A stretch of 64,000 nt of DNA from Mycobacterium sp. ITM-2016-00317 (lineage in GTDB: Bacteria > Actinomycetota > Actinomycetes > Mycobacteriales > Mycobacteriaceae): contig NZ_CP134399.1 of NCBI RefSeq assembly GCF_002968295.1, positions 868,001 to 932,000 of the forward strand, in the 5' to 3' direction. Each line of letters begins with the position of its first letter. The stretch's first letter is position 1. Position numbers and translations under genes: made by a program. Of this stretch, positions 26,347 through 36,290 are shown piece after piece. Under the pieces are notes generated by a model, which was given only the letters and a program-made list of their open reading frames with translations, was not told where the DNA came from and ran no database searches.

Positions 26347-27834
26347 ATGTTGAGCACCCCGAAGGGCGGCTCTCGCTTGGGCACCCGGTTCGGGCCCTAC
26401 GAGCTGCAGTCGGTGATCGGGGTCGGGGGAATGGGCGAGGTGTACCGCGCCTACGACACCGCACGCGAACGCATGGTTGCCATCAAGTTGCTGCGCCCCG
26501 AGATGGCCGCCGACCGCAGTTTCCAGGACCGGTTCCGCCGCGAGTCCCGGGTCGCGGCCCGGCTACAGGAACCCCACGTCATCCCGGTGCACGACTTCGG
26601 GGAGATCGACGGCGTCCTCTACATCGACATGCGGCTGGTCGACGGCGCCAGCCTCAAGGAGGTGCTGCGCGCCGAAGGGGCGCTGCAGCCCGCCCGGGCG
26701 GTCGCGATCATCCGGCAGGTCGCCGCGGCGCTGGACGCCGCCCACGCCAACGGCCTGGTCCACAGGGACATCAAGCCCGAGAACGTGTTGCTGACCCCGG
26801 ACGACTTCGCGTACCTGGTCGACTTCGGTATCGCGCACGGCGGCGGCGAGGCGTCGGTGACGTCGACGGGCCTGGTGGTCGGGTCGAGCGCCTACATGGC
26901 GCCGGAGCGGTTCAGCGGGGACCGCGGCGGCCCCGCCTCTGACGTGTACTCACTGGCGTGCCTGCTGTACGAGTCGCTGACCGGCAGGGCGCCGTTCGAG
27001 GCAGCCGACGTGCGGCAGGTGTGGAGCGCGCACATGTTCGCGCCGCCGCCGCGGCCGAGCATCATGCGCCGCGGTGTCAGCCGGGCCTTCGACGACGTCG
27101 TCGCCCGCGGCATGGCCAAGCAGCCTCACGAGCGCTACCCCACGGCCGGCGAGCTGGCCCGCGCGGCCGAGGCGGCCGTCGGCGCAGCTGGTGACGGGGC
27201 GCCGGGCGCGGCACCGGTCGCCCCGGCCACCCCGCCGCCGACGCGGCAGTACTCCGCGGTGCACCCGGCCCCCGCGCCGCCGATGCCGACGCCTCCTGTT
27301 CCGCCGCCCGCCCGGCGGTTCAGCCGCGGCCAGGTCGGCTTGGTGGTCGCCACGATCGTGCTGTTCACCGCCGCGCTCGTGTTGGCCGCGGTGCTGGTGT
27401 TCACCGGCGGCGGGTCGGGGACGTCGGCGCCGAGGATCGCCGCCCCGCCGTCGTCGTCGCCGTCGTCGTCGCCGGCCACCCCGACGACCACGACAAGGTC
27501 AGCCGTGGAAGGGGTGTCGGGCACGGATTCGCAAGGCTTCGTAGGGCATACGGCACGGTGTGACTCGCAGAGCACGCCGGCCGCGCTGATCCGCACCTCG
27601 CTGTCGCTGGCGGTCATCTGCGAGACGGCCGACGGCGACTTCTACTACCGCGGCGAGCGGCTGCGCGACGGCGCCAACCGCGAGATCCGCGGCGCCACGC
27701 GCTCCGGTGACGGCTTCGTCGTCACCGGTTCGGATGGTGCGCGCTACGACGTGCAGCCCGATCAGCTGACCATCTCCAGTGGTGGCAGCGTGGATTCGGC
27801 CGAGCCGGCGCTGGAGTACGGCGCATCGCGCTGA
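26347..27834 (+). CDS. Transmembrane serine/threonine protein kinase (PknE-like)
   Basis: A 495-residue Hanks-type kinase. The glycine loop is GVGGMGEVY, the ATP lysine Lys47, the catalytic loop HRDIKPEN (Asp141) and the metal site DFG (Asp159). A Pro/Ala-rich linker (about 270-325) precedes one membrane helix (about 328-353), a Ser/Thr/Pro stalk and an external C-terminal domain of about 110 residues with two cysteines. The start has AAAGGA upstream. The layout resembles M. tuberculosis PknE, whose external part is thioredoxin-like; I see no CxxC here, so the sensor differs. It converges on the penicillin-binding protein gene, 33 bp apart. Confidence 0.88.
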   Translation: MLSTPKGGSRLGTRFGPYELQSVIGVGGMGEVYRAYDTARERMVAIKLLRPEMAADRSFQDRFRRESRVAARLQEPHVIPVHDFGEIDGVLYIDMRLVDGASLKEVLRAEGALQPARAVAIIRQVAAALDAAHANGLVHRDIKPENVLLTPDDFAYLVDFGIAHGGGEASVTSTGLVVGSSAYMAPERFSGDRGGPASDVYSLACLLYESLTGRAPFEAADVRQVWSAHMFAPPPRPSIMRRGVSRAFDDVVARGMAKQPHERYPTAGELARAAEAAVGAAGDGAPGAAPVAPATPPPTRQYSAVHPAPAPPMPTPPVPPPARRFSRGQVGLVVATIVLFTAALVLAAVLVFTGGGSGTSAPRIAAPPSSSPSSSPATPTTTTRSAVEGVSGTDSQGFVGHTARCDSQSTPAALIRTSLSLAVICETADGDFYYRGERLRDGANREIRGATRSGDGFVVTGSDGARYDVQPDQLTISSGGSVDSAEPALEYGASR

Positions 27835-27867
27835 CTTCGTCCCGAGCCCTCAGTCGCCTCACCACCC

Positions 27868-30375
27868 TCACGGCGGTGGCGGTGGCGGCGGCGGTGGTGG
27901 CGGGGGTGGAGGCGGCGGCGGAGGCGGCGCAAAAAACGGTGGTGGCGGTGGGGGTGGCGCTCCGAACGGCAACCCGATCGGTGGCAGCCCCGGGATCTGG
28001 ATGACGTTGGGCGGCGGGGGCGGCGGCGCCCCGGGCGGTGGCGGCACGATCTGGGGTGGCGGCGGCCGGTAGACCACCGGCGGGATGCCGTTGCTGGTGA
28101 TGATCGTGACGATGGAACCCGGGATCGTCTTGCCGCGCGGCGACGTCCCCACCACCGCGCCCTTCGAGGAGTTGCTGTTCACCGACGTCGGCTGCGCGGC
28201 GACCTGAAAACCGATCTCCTCCAATTTCTTCCGCGCCTCGTCGAGCTTGAGCCCGGAGACGTCGGGCACCTGGCTGTTCGGTCCGCCGTCGACGTAGCGG
28301 GGCTCGGTGGGGGGCATCGCGATCGGCCCGAAGTCGTCGGCGATCGGTTTCATCGCCCGGTACCAGGTCAGCGCCGGTTCCGTGCCGCCGTAGAGATCTC
28401 CCTCGCCGCACTGGCGCAGCGGATAGGAGCACAGGCCCGACGGCGACGGGGAGTCGTCGAAGATGTAGTTCACAGCGGCGTAGCGGTTGGTGAAGCCGAG
28501 GAACCCCGACGAACGGTGGGACTCGGTGGTGCCGGTCTTGCCGGACATGGGCAGGTCCCATCCCACCGAACTCGCTGCGCCGGTGGCGGTTCCGCCGGTG
28601 TGGTCCTGGCCGAGCGCGTTGGCCAAGGTGTTGGCGAGCCCTTCGGGGACCACCTGCTCGCAGCGCGGCGCCTGCAGCTGGACCTCGTTGCCGTCGCGGT
28701 CGAAGACCTTGTCGATCGGGCTGGGCGGACACCACATGCCGCCCGAGGCCAGCGTGGCCGCGACGTTGGTCAGCTCGAGGGCGTTGACCTGGAACGGGCC
28801 CAGCGTGAACGAGCCGATGTTCTGCCGTTTGATGAAATCGGCGAGGCTCTCGTTGCTTTCCGGGTCGTAGACGCGGGCGGTGCCGGGTTCGGCGTAGGAC
28901 CGCAACCCGAGCCGGACGGCCATGTCGACCGCGCGGGGCACCCCGATCTGCGAGATCAGTTTCGCGAACGCGGTATTCGGCGATTTCGCCAGCGCATCGG
29001 TGACGCTCAGCCGGCCCGCGTATCCGGAGACGTTGCGCACGCACCAGGTCTTGCGGGGACATCCGCGTTCGGTGGTGTCGCCCAGGCCGGTGGCCTGGAA
29101 CGACCCGGGCACGTCGAGCTGCGCGCTGATGCCCAGGCCCATCTCCAGCGCAGCGGCGGTGGTGAACACCTTGAAGATCGAGCCGGCGCCGTCGCCGACG
29201 AGCGAGAAGGGCTGTGGCTGCACGGTTTGCCCGGCATTGAGGTCCAGTCCGTAGCTGCGGTTGTCGGCCATCGCGACCACGCGGTGGTCGTTCTTGCCCG
29301 GCAGGATCACGCTCATCACGCTGGCCACGCCGGGGGTGGTGGGTTTGGCGGCGTCGCTGATGGCGTTCTTGACGCTGGCCTGGATCTCGGGGTCGAGCGT
29401 GGTGCGGATCAGGTAGCCGTTGCGGGCCACGTCCTCCATGCTCAGGCCGGTTTGGGCCAGGTAGCGCATCGCGTACTCGCAGAAGAACCCGCGGTCGCCG
29501 GCGGCGATGCAGCCCTGGGGCAGCGGGTCGGGCTGCGGCAGCACCCCGAGCGGCCGGGTCTTGGCGGCGCGCAGCTCGTCGGCGCGGTCGGGCAGGTTCT
29601 GGATCATCGTGTCGAGCACGACGTTGCGCCGCGCCAGGGCGGCGTCGGGGTAGGTGTACGGGTCGAGAAGGCTGGTGGACTGCACCATCCCGGCCAGCAG
29701 GGCCGACTGCGACCAGGTCAGGTCGGCGGCGTTGGTACCGAAGTAGGTGCGCGCGGCCTCCTCCACGCCGAAGGCGCCGTTGCCGAAGGACACCAGGTTC
29801 AGGTAGCGGGCCAGGAGTTCGGCTTTCGGCAGCAGCTTGTCCAGGGCCAGGGCGGCCCGGATCTCGCGCAGCTTGCGTGCCGGGGTGACCGCGATCGCAG
29901 CCCGCCGCTCGGCGTCGGTCTTGGCTCTGACCAGCAGGTTGAAGTTCTTGACGTACTGCTGCTCCAGCGTCGAGCCGCCCCTGGTGGTTTTGTCGCCGCG
30001 CACGTAGCCGGCCAGTCCGGTCAGCGTGCCCTGCCAGTCGACGCCGTTGTGCTCGGCGAAGCGCTTGTCCTCGATCGAGATGATGGCCAGCTTCATCGTG
30101 TCGGCGATCTGATCGCTGGGCACCGGCCAGCGCCGCTGCTCGTAGATCCACGCGATGGGGTTTCCCGCGGCGTCCACCATGGTGGACACGATGGGCGCGT
30201 GGCCCCTGACCAGGTCGGCGGACTCGTCGGTCGCCGACTCGGAGACGCGCATCACGGCGGTGCCGGCACCGCCTACGAACGGGAACATCATTGCGGCGAT
30301 GAGCAGGCCCATGATCAGGCAGCAGCCGGCCAGTTTGGCGGCGGCGCTTGCCTGTGCCCGACGTCGGTCGTGCAT
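27868..30375 (-). CDS. ponA2: Bifunctional class A penicillin-binding protein, PonA2 type
   Basis: An 835-residue peptidoglycan synthase. It has an N-terminal membrane helix and a glycosyltransferase GT51 domain (SIEDKRFAEHNGVDW with catalytic Glu, then RGGSTLEQQYVKN). The transpeptidase has the SIFK active-site motif in GAGSIFKVF, SPN in AKSPNTAFAK and KTG in MSGKTGTTESH. One PASTA domain follows (VPDVSGLKLDEARKKLEEIGF), then a proline-rich tail. It matches remembered mycobacterial PonA2 nearly end to end; it could equally be the PonA3 paralogue found in some fast growers, because the usual whiB4 neighbour is absent. Confidence 0.9.
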   Translation of the reverse strand: MHDRRRAQASAAAKLAGCCLIMGLLIAAMMFPFVGGAGTAVMRVSESATDESADLVRGHAPIVSTMVDAAGNPIAWIYEQRRWPVPSDQIADTMKLAIISIEDKRFAEHNGVDWQGTLTGLAGYVRGDKTTRGGSTLEQQYVKNFNLLVRAKTDAERRAAIAVTPARKLREIRAALALDKLLPKAELLARYLNLVSFGNGAFGVEEAARTYFGTNAADLTWSQSALLAGMVQSTSLLDPYTYPDAALARRNVVLDTMIQNLPDRADELRAAKTRPLGVLPQPDPLPQGCIAAGDRGFFCEYAMRYLAQTGLSMEDVARNGYLIRTTLDPEIQASVKNAISDAAKPTTPGVASVMSVILPGKNDHRVVAMADNRSYGLDLNAGQTVQPQPFSLVGDGAGSIFKVFTTAAALEMGLGISAQLDVPGSFQATGLGDTTERGCPRKTWCVRNVSGYAGRLSVTDALAKSPNTAFAKLISQIGVPRAVDMAVRLGLRSYAEPGTARVYDPESNESLADFIKRQNIGSFTLGPFQVNALELTNVAATLASGGMWCPPSPIDKVFDRDGNEVQLQAPRCEQVVPEGLANTLANALGQDHTGGTATGAASSVGWDLPMSGKTGTTESHRSSGFLGFTNRYAAVNYIFDDSPSPSGLCSYPLRQCGEGDLYGGTEPALTWYRAMKPIADDFGPIAMPPTEPRYVDGGPNSQVPDVSGLKLDEARKKLEEIGFQVAAQPTSVNSNSSKGAVVGTSPRGKTIPGSIVTIITSNGIPPVVYRPPPPQIVPPPPGAPPPPPPNVIQIPGLPPIGLPFGAPPPPPPPFFAPPPPPPPPPPPPPPPPPPP
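27871..27960 (-). repeat. Low-complexity GGC/GGT tract encoding a polyproline tail
   Basis: The 3' end of the penicillin-binding protein gene consists of consecutive proline codons (19 in a row before the stop, broken upstream only by FFA). On the + strand it appears as a nearly pure G/C tract with GGCGGT units. Prone to replication slippage and sequencing length errors. Confidence 0.85.
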
Positions 30376-30600
30376 GGCGCCAGCCTAAGACGGACCGATG
30401 TCCGTGGTGACCGGTTCGGTGGCCTCCGTCATAGATCTCCACCACGCAGGCGCCGGTCACTACACGGCCCGTGCCTGCCCAGGACGACTGACCTGCGACC
30501 GGGTAGCGTGCTCACACGTCGCGAGCCCGGGAGCGGCGAATTCGTTGAGTGTGCAAAGACTTCGGCGTCGGGCGTGTCGCGCCGATCGGAAAGGACGAGG

Positions 30601-31944
30601 ATGACCACGAGCACCGATGCGTCGCCGCCGCGGTCCAGTGCCGCTGAGACCCGGCGGGCCATCTGGAACACGCTGCGCGGGTCCTCGGGCAACCTCGTCG
30701 AGTGGTACGACGTCTACGTCTACACGGTGTTCGCGTCCTACTTCGAGGGCCAGTTCTTCGACGAGACTGAGAAGAACTCGACCGTCTACGTGTATGCGAT
30801 CTTCGCCATCACGTTCGTGATGAGACCGGTCGGGTCGTGGTTCTTCGGCCGGTTCGCCGACCGCCGGGGACGACGCGCGGCGCTGACGGTCAGCGTGTCG
30901 CTGATGGCGTTGTGTTCGGCGGTGATCGCGCTGGTGCCGTCGCAGGCCAGCATCGGTCTCGCGGCGCCGGCCATCCTGATCCTGGCGCGCTTGGTACAGG
31001 GCTTCGCGACCGGCGGGGAGTACGGCACCTCGGCGACCTACATGTCGGAGGCGGCGACGCGGGAGCGGCGCGGGTTCTTCTCGTCGTTCCAGTACGTGAC
31101 CCTGGTCGGCGGGCACGTGCTGGCGCAGTTCACGCTGCTGATCCTGCAGACGTTCCTGTCCGACGACCAGATGCGCTCGTTCGGGTGGCGTATCGCCTTT
31201 GCCATCGGCGGCGTGGCCGCGGTGGTGGTGTTCTGGCTGCGGCGCAGCATGGACGAGTCGTTGCCGCAGGACGTGATCGACGCGGCCCGCTCCGGCAAGA
31301 ATCAGGGCGCCGGGTCGATGCGCGAACTGCTGACCGCCTACTGGCGGCCGCTGCTGCTGTGCTTCCTGATCACCATGGGCGGCACCGTCGCGTTCTACAC
31401 CTACAGCGTGAACGCGCCGGCGATCGTGAAGTCCACCTACGACGGTGCGATGACCGCGACCTGGATCAACCTGGTCGGCCTGATCTTCCTGATGCTGCTG
31501 CAGCCCGTCGGCGGGATCATCAGCGACAAGGTCGGGCGCAAGCCGATGCTGGTGTTCTTCGGGGTCGGCGGACTGTTCTACACCTACGTGCTGATCAACT
31601 TCCTACCCGAAACCCATTCGCCGCTGGCCTCTTTCGCTCTGGTCGCCGGCGGCTACATCATCTTGACCGGCTATACGTCGATCAACGCGCTGGTGAAGTC
31701 GGAGCTGTTCCCGGCGCACGTGCGCGCCCTCGGGGTGGGCCTCGGGTATGCGCTGGCGAACTCGATCTTCGGCGGCACTGCGCCGCTGATCTACCAGGCG
31801 GCCAAGGAGCAGGGCCAGGTCCCGCTGTTCATCGGATACGTGACGGTGTGCATCGCGGTGTCACTGGTGGTGTACCTCTTCTTCCTGAAGAACAAGAGCG
31901 AGACGTATCTGGACCGGGAGCGGGGCTCGGCGTTCCTGAAGTAG
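30601..31944 (+). CDS. MFS metabolite:H+ symporter, MHS family (dicarboxylate/alpha-ketoglutarate-like)
   Basis: A 447-residue transporter with 12 predicted helices. MHS-family signatures are present: GNLVEWYDVYVYT in helix 1, RPVGSWFFGRFADRRGRRAAL between helices 2 and 3, and LARLVQGFATGGEYGTSATYMSEAA. The family imports organic acids (ketoglutarate, citrate, shikimate) or betaines with protons. The ATG is preceded by AAGGACGAGG. It is flanked by leftward genes on both sides, so it has its own promoter in the 225-bp gap after ponA2. Confidence 0.9.
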   Translation: MTTSTDASPPRSSAAETRRAIWNTLRGSSGNLVEWYDVYVYTVFASYFEGQFFDETEKNSTVYVYAIFAITFVMRPVGSWFFGRFADRRGRRAALTVSVSLMALCSAVIALVPSQASIGLAAPAILILARLVQGFATGGEYGTSATYMSEAATRERRGFFSSFQYVTLVGGHVLAQFTLLILQTFLSDDQMRSFGWRIAFAIGGVAAVVVFWLRRSMDESLPQDVIDAARSGKNQGAGSMRELLTAYWRPLLLCFLITMGGTVAFYTYSVNAPAIVKSTYDGAMTATWINLVGLIFLMLLQPVGGIISDKVGRKPMLVFFGVGGLFYTYVLINFLPETHSPLASFALVAGGYIILTGYTSINALVKSELFPAHVRALGVGLGYALANSIFGGTAPLIYQAAKEQGQVPLFIGYVTVCIAVSLVVYLFFLKNKSETYLDRERGSAFLK

Positions 31945-32940
31945 TCAGGGGTCCAGCACGGTCGCGCCGCCGCGCCACGCGTCGAGGATGTTGTCGACGC
32001 GTCCCTGCACCCGCTGCCGGGACTCGTCGTGGTCCGACCCGGACAGGTAGAGGTCGTCGTAGTCGGTGTCGACGCGGCGCACGGAGTTCGTGACGGCCAG
32101 CGCGACGGAATCGGGTTGGGCGGCGCTGCTGCGGCCGCGCCGGCGGCCACCGCCACGCACCGCGGCGTAGTAGCCGACCGCTTCGGCGCGACTCGGCGGG
32201 CAGCCGGGGAACTGGTCCCGGATCCCGTCGGTGATCTCCCGCCGCAGCTGCTCGTTCACGCTCGCTTTGCGTCGGGGCCGGTCGGGGTCGGCCAGACAAT
32301 GGCCGGCCGCGAGCTCGACGGCGCGCTGCTCGGTCAGGATGCCCAGGCGCTCGCGGCGCATCCGTTGGGTGTTCATGCGCACCACCGTCGCCGACACCCG
32401 GGCGGCTTTCTTCGCGTGGCGGGTGAGCGCGGCGTCGCCGGCGGGAAGGAACACCAGGTGGCCGAGCCCAGCGCAGGCCGGGCAGATGCCGCCCCTGGTA
32501 TCCCGCAACATCAGGTCGCCGGGCTCCCCGCAGGTGCCGCATTCCCAGGAGTGCTCCGCGGCGAGCACCGTCGGCTCACCGGACCGCGGCGCGGGTGCTT
32601 TCGGCGCGGGGTCCTGCGCGGGCGCCCACCGGGTCCGGAAACCGTGCTCGATGCGGGGGTCGCCGTCTGCGGTGAACGCGAAGCCGGGATAGGGGGTGTC
32701 CCAGGGCTTCATGTCGTGCTGTTGCGCCCAGCTTCGCAGGGCGTCCAGTGCGTCGGCGGTCTCGGCCTCGGTGGCGCGGATGCACCGGTCGAGGGAGCTC
32801 ACCACACCCAGCAGCCACAGGTCGGCTTTGGCCGGCAGGAGCCAGCCCACGCCGATCATCACGTCGATCGGCGTGACGAAGCCCTGATCGGCGAGCGTGG
32901 CTTCGGCGATCTGCGCGACGCGGGCGGGCAGGCGTGTCAT
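31945..32940 (-). CDS. DUF2293 domain protein with zinc-ribbon
   Basis: A 331-residue protein starting MTRLPARVAQIAEATL at ATG 32940. A middle CGTC...CPAC pair (about residues 134-154) should bind zinc. The C-terminal half has the DUF2293 pattern: a basic RVSATVVRMNTQRMRRERLG helix, then GIRDQFPGCPPSRAEAV and RVDTDYDDLYLSG...ARVQGRVDNIL-like ending. DUF2293 proteins are often putative RNA/DNA-binding proteins in actinobacteria. Function unknown. It ends directly against the transporter stop (tail-to-tail). Confidence 0.8.
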   Translation of the reverse strand: MTRLPARVAQIAEATLADQGFVTPIDVMIGVGWLLPAKADLWLLGVVSSLDRCIRATEAETADALDALRSWAQQHDMKPWDTPYPGFAFTADGDPRIEHGFRTRWAPAQDPAPKAPAPRSGEPTVLAAEHSWECGTCGEPGDLMLRDTRGGICPACAGLGHLVFLPAGDAALTRHAKKAARVSATVVRMNTQRMRRERLGILTEQRAVELAAGHCLADPDRPRRKASVNEQLRREITDGIRDQFPGCPPSRAEAVGYYAAVRGGGRRRGRSSAAQPDSVALAVTNSVRRVDTDYDDLYLSGSDHDESRQRVQGRVDNILDAWRGGATVLDP

Positions 32941-33043
32941 GGTGAGCCCGACAGTAGATCCGTGCTCCGACAGGTCACCGTTTCGGTCGTCGGTGCGCTG
33001 GGTAGCCGGTGCCGGTGTTTGGGCAGGACCTGGTGACCAGGGC

Positions 33044-33853
33044 ATGAGTTTCAAGGGCGCGGTCAACAGGGCCACCGGCAGCCGCACCGTGGAGTGGATC
33101 GCGCGGGCGGGTTATCCCGTCAGCGGGCTGCTGCATCTGCTGATCGCCTACATCATCGTGCGGATGGCGTTCGGGTTCAGCGGTGACGCCGACCAGACGG
33201 GGGCGCTGGCGACGCTGGCCGAGCAGCGGGGTGGGGCGCTGTCGCTGTGGGTGGTTGTCGTGGGGCTCGTCGCGTTGGCGATGTGGCGGTTGGCGGAGAC
33301 GGTGGTGGGCCTGCATCCCGGCGAGCACAGCCACGCCCATCTGCGGGAGTCGCCGCTGATCAACCGGCTCAAGGCTTTTGGGCTGGCGGTGGTGTACCTG
33401 GCGCTGGCGTTCGCGGCGGCGCAGTTCGCGCTCGGGGTAGGCAGGCAGGGTAGTGAGCGGGCCGAAGGCCTGAGCGCACGGTTGATGCAGTCCGACGGCG
33501 GAAAGGCTGTGCTGGTGGCGGTCGGGTTGGCGATCGCCGCGTTCGGCGGCTACTTCGTCTACAAGGGCGCGGCGCGGAAGTTCCTCGGCGATCTCACGGT
33601 GCCCGGCGGCCGGCTGATCACGGTGCTCGGGGTGTGCGGCCACGTCGCCGAGGGCGTGGTGCTGTTCGCCGCGGGGATGTCGGTGATCGGGGCGTCGTTC
33701 CTGCAGGATCCGACGCGCGCCACCGGTTTGGACGCGGCGGTCGAGGCGCTCGGTCAGGCGCAGCACGGGCATGCGATTCTGCTGGTCGCGGCAACGGGTT
33801 TCGCGGCATACGGGTTGTACAGCTTCGCGTTGACGCGGTATTCACGGATGTGA
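33044..33853 (+). CDS. DUF1206 membrane protein
   Basis: A 269-residue protein with about six hydrophobic helices in three similar pairs, each beginning with a basic segment followed by a GY/GH + hydrophobic run (RAGYPVSGLLHLLIAYII, LKAFGLAVVYLALAFAAAQ, LGVCGHVAEGVVLFAAG). This three-repeat layout is DUF1206. Function unknown. ATG 33044 is used; it lies 103 bp from the divergent DUF2293 start. Confidence 0.85.
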   Translation: MSFKGAVNRATGSRTVEWIARAGYPVSGLLHLLIAYIIVRMAFGFSGDADQTGALATLAEQRGGALSLWVVVVGLVALAMWRLAETVVGLHPGEHSHAHLRESPLINRLKAFGLAVVYLALAFAAAQFALGVGRQGSERAEGLSARLMQSDGGKAVLVAVGLAIAAFGGYFVYKGAARKFLGDLTVPGGRLITVLGVCGHVAEGVVLFAAGMSVIGASFLQDPTRATGLDAAVEALGQAQHGHAILLVAATGFAAYGLYSFALTRYSRM

Positions 33854-34019
33854 GGCTGTTGTGCTCGCTCTGCTTGAGGTGCTGGCCGCGAGATTGCGGT
33901 GAGGGCTGTGCTCTGGTTCGTGCGCACGACCGTAGGCGCAATCTCGTGGTGTCAGCGCTTCGTCGACCAAATTGCCGAACCTGCACCGGGGACAGGTCGA
34001 GAACGGTAAGCAAGAAGCC

Positions 34020-36290
34020 GTGACTGCGGGGACATATGTGGGTCGAGTCGGCGGATTGGCGGTAGCTCTCGGTATCGGAGCTGCGGTGCTGGCAGGTGCG
34101 GGCGTGGCGCTGGCGGATGACGGCGCCGCATCGGGAGCCTCGCCGGCTGCGTCCAGCACATCCGAGACGACGGACACCGGGCCGGCCAACCCCGCCGCTG
34201 ACGGCACGGACGACTCCGCGGACGACGCCGACGATGCGGACGAAGATCCTGCCGAGGACACCACTGAGGCCGACGAGACTGCCGAGGTCGAGGACGACGA
34301 CGCCGAGGACAGCCTCGACGAGGACGACATCGAGGACGAGGTGTCCGACGATCCGGTGCCCGCCGACGAAGCGGTGCGCGACGAGCCCCCGGTCGACAAG
34401 GACGAGGCGGTCGACGACGAGCCCGAGGTCGTGTCGCGGGACATCTCCAACGTCGTCCACACGGACTTCAAGACCGACACGGACGACGAACCCGCCGCGC
34501 CGGCGGAGTCCGCGCTGGCGTTGACGGTGATGGCCACGGCGCGGGACAAGGCCGACGAGGACCCCACCTCGGCGGCTCCGCAGGCGACGACCAGCCTGGC
34601 CGAGGATTCCTACCCGATTCCGACCGACGTCGAGGTCACCGAGATCAAGCCGCCCCTGGAGTGGTTGCAGAAGATCCCGGTGCTCGGCCAGTTCGTGGTG
34701 ACCCCGATCGTGCACCTGATCCACGCGATCCCGTTCGTCAGCGAGATCCTGCATCCGTTGATCGGCTTCCCGATCGACCACAATGCGCCGCCGGGGACGC
34801 CGAGGGCCCGCACGGTGCGGGTGAAGTCGTTCGACGGCACCGAGATCTACGTGAACTTCATGCCGGCCAAGGGATTGCAGGCCGGGCAGTCGGCGCCGAC
34901 GGTGCTGTCCGGTCCGGGTGTCGGCCTGCCGGGGTCGACGACGCTGGGTCTGGACATTGACAGCTTCCTGCCGCACGACGTGGTCGGGATCGGGATGCTG
35001 CGCAAGGCGGGCTACAACGTGGTCACCTGGGATCCGCGTGGGGAGTGGCATTCCGGCGGCCGGATGCAGTTGCAGTCACCGGATTTCGAGGGCCGCGACA
35101 TCTCGCACATCATCAGCTGGCTGGCCACGCTGGACTCGGTGGAGAAGGTCGACGGCGACCCGAAGATCGGGATGGTCGGCGTTTCCTACGGCGGTGGCAT
35201 CCAATTGTCCGCAGCCTCAGTCGATCGACGGATCGATGCCATTGTGCCGACCATCGCGTGGAACAGCCTGGTGGATGCGATCTTCCCGCAGCAGGCGGTC
35301 AGCAGCGTGTGGGGGACGTTCCTGAGCGCGCTGTTGGTGGGGGTGGGGGCACGGCCCAACGAGCGGGTGCTGCCCGCGGTGATCGGGGCGGTGCTCACCG
35401 GCAAGGCGAAGCAATCCGACATCGACGAGTTCAACAGGCTTAACTTCGCCGATCGGCTCGCCAACATCAAGGCCCCGACGTTGCTGATCCAGGGCACGGT
35501 GGACACACTCACCACGCTGGCCCAGGCCGACCTGAATGCTCGGGCGTTGATCGACGCGGGCACCACGACGAAGGTGGTGTGGTTCTGCGGGGGCCACGGC
35601 GCGTGCCTGGGCAGTTTCAACGACGGCCGCAAGGTGTGGGGCGAGACGATGGAGTGGCTGGACCGCTACGTCAAGGGCGACGAAACCATCGATCCCGGAC
35701 CGCAATTCGAGTGGGTGGATCAGCGCGGGGACTGGTACTCCTCGGAGGTCTATCCGGTCGCGGCAGGTGAGTCGGTCACCGCGACGCTGGCCAACGGAGG
35801 CAAGACAATCCCGTTCGTCCCGTTCGTCGGTGGGTCCGGGCCGAACCCGCTGATCGTGACGCGGGGTGTGATCCGCGCGGTGATGGGGCTGGGGGCGGGA
35901 GCACCGGCGCTCAGCGCGGTGAACCTGCGCGTGCCGGACGCGGCGCAGTTCACGCATCTGCTGGGCGCTCCGGAGGTGACGTTGACGTACTCGGGCACCG
36001 GTAACGCCACGCACGTGTACGCGCAGCTGGTCGACGACGAGACCGGCTTGGTGCTGGGCAATCAGGTGACACCGATTCCCGTTGTGCTGGACGGGACCTC
36101 GCGCACAGTGACGTTGTCGATGGAGCAGATCGCGCACACGCTGCGGCCGGGGGAGTCGGTGACCCTGCAGGTGGTCACCTCGGCGTTCGGGTTCCTGAAC
36201 TTCTACTCGTGGGGGCGCATCACGGTTGAGGGGATGTCGGTGAGGCTGCCGACGATGGCGGCGGCGCAGGTGGTTGCGGTCGCTGCGTAA
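34020..36290 (+). CDS. Secreted alpha/beta hydrolase (CocE/S15-like), paralogue of the gene at 4648
   Basis: A 756-residue protein if started at GTG 34020 (MTAGTYVGRVGGLAVALGIG), which aligns with the start of the copy at 4648. Signal-like hydrophobic segment, then an acidic Asp/Glu/Thr region of about 130 residues, then an alpha/beta hydrolase with GVSYGG (Ser389), QGTVDTLT and CGGHGAC. The enzyme domains of the two copies are nearly identical in motif order while the acidic heads differ in sequence and repeats. An extended start at 33972 would put 16 hydrophilic residues before the signal peptide and is less likely. Confidence 0.8.
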   Translation: MTAGTYVGRVGGLAVALGIGAAVLAGAGVALADDGAASGASPAASSTSETTDTGPANPAADGTDDSADDADDADEDPAEDTTEADETAEVEDDDAEDSLDEDDIEDEVSDDPVPADEAVRDEPPVDKDEAVDDEPEVVSRDISNVVHTDFKTDTDDEPAAPAESALALTVMATARDKADEDPTSAAPQATTSLAEDSYPIPTDVEVTEIKPPLEWLQKIPVLGQFVVTPIVHLIHAIPFVSEILHPLIGFPIDHNAPPGTPRARTVRVKSFDGTEIYVNFMPAKGLQAGQSAPTVLSGPGVGLPGSTTLGLDIDSFLPHDVVGIGMLRKAGYNVVTWDPRGEWHSGGRMQLQSPDFEGRDISHIISWLATLDSVEKVDGDPKIGMVGVSYGGGIQLSAASVDRRIDAIVPTIAWNSLVDAIFPQQAVSSVWGTFLSALLVGVGARPNERVLPAVIGAVLTGKAKQSDIDEFNRLNFADRLANIKAPTLLIQGTVDTLTTLAQADLNARALIDAGTTTKVVWFCGGHGACLGSFNDGRKVWGETMEWLDRYVKGDETIDPGPQFEWVDQRGDWYSSEVYPVAAGESVTATLANGGKTIPFVPFVGGSGPNPLIVTRGVIRAVMGLGAGAPALSAVNLRVPDAAQFTHLLGAPEVTLTYSGTGNATHVYAQLVDDETGLVLGNQVTPIPVVLDGTSRTVTLSMEQIAHTLRPGESVTLQVVTSAFGFLNFYSWGRITVEGMSVRLPTMAAAQVVAVAA

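Noticed and set aside
27871..28072. Gly-rich rightward frame resembling a PE_PGRS-like or glycine-rich protein
   Set aside because: It is the complement of the proline codons of the PBP tail; no start signal or further coding sequence.
28516..30600. Upstream extension of the MFS transporter frame over the PBP gene
   Set aside because: The region is antisense to a well-defined PonA2-type gene; the transporter starts at ATG 30601 with a good ribosome-binding site.
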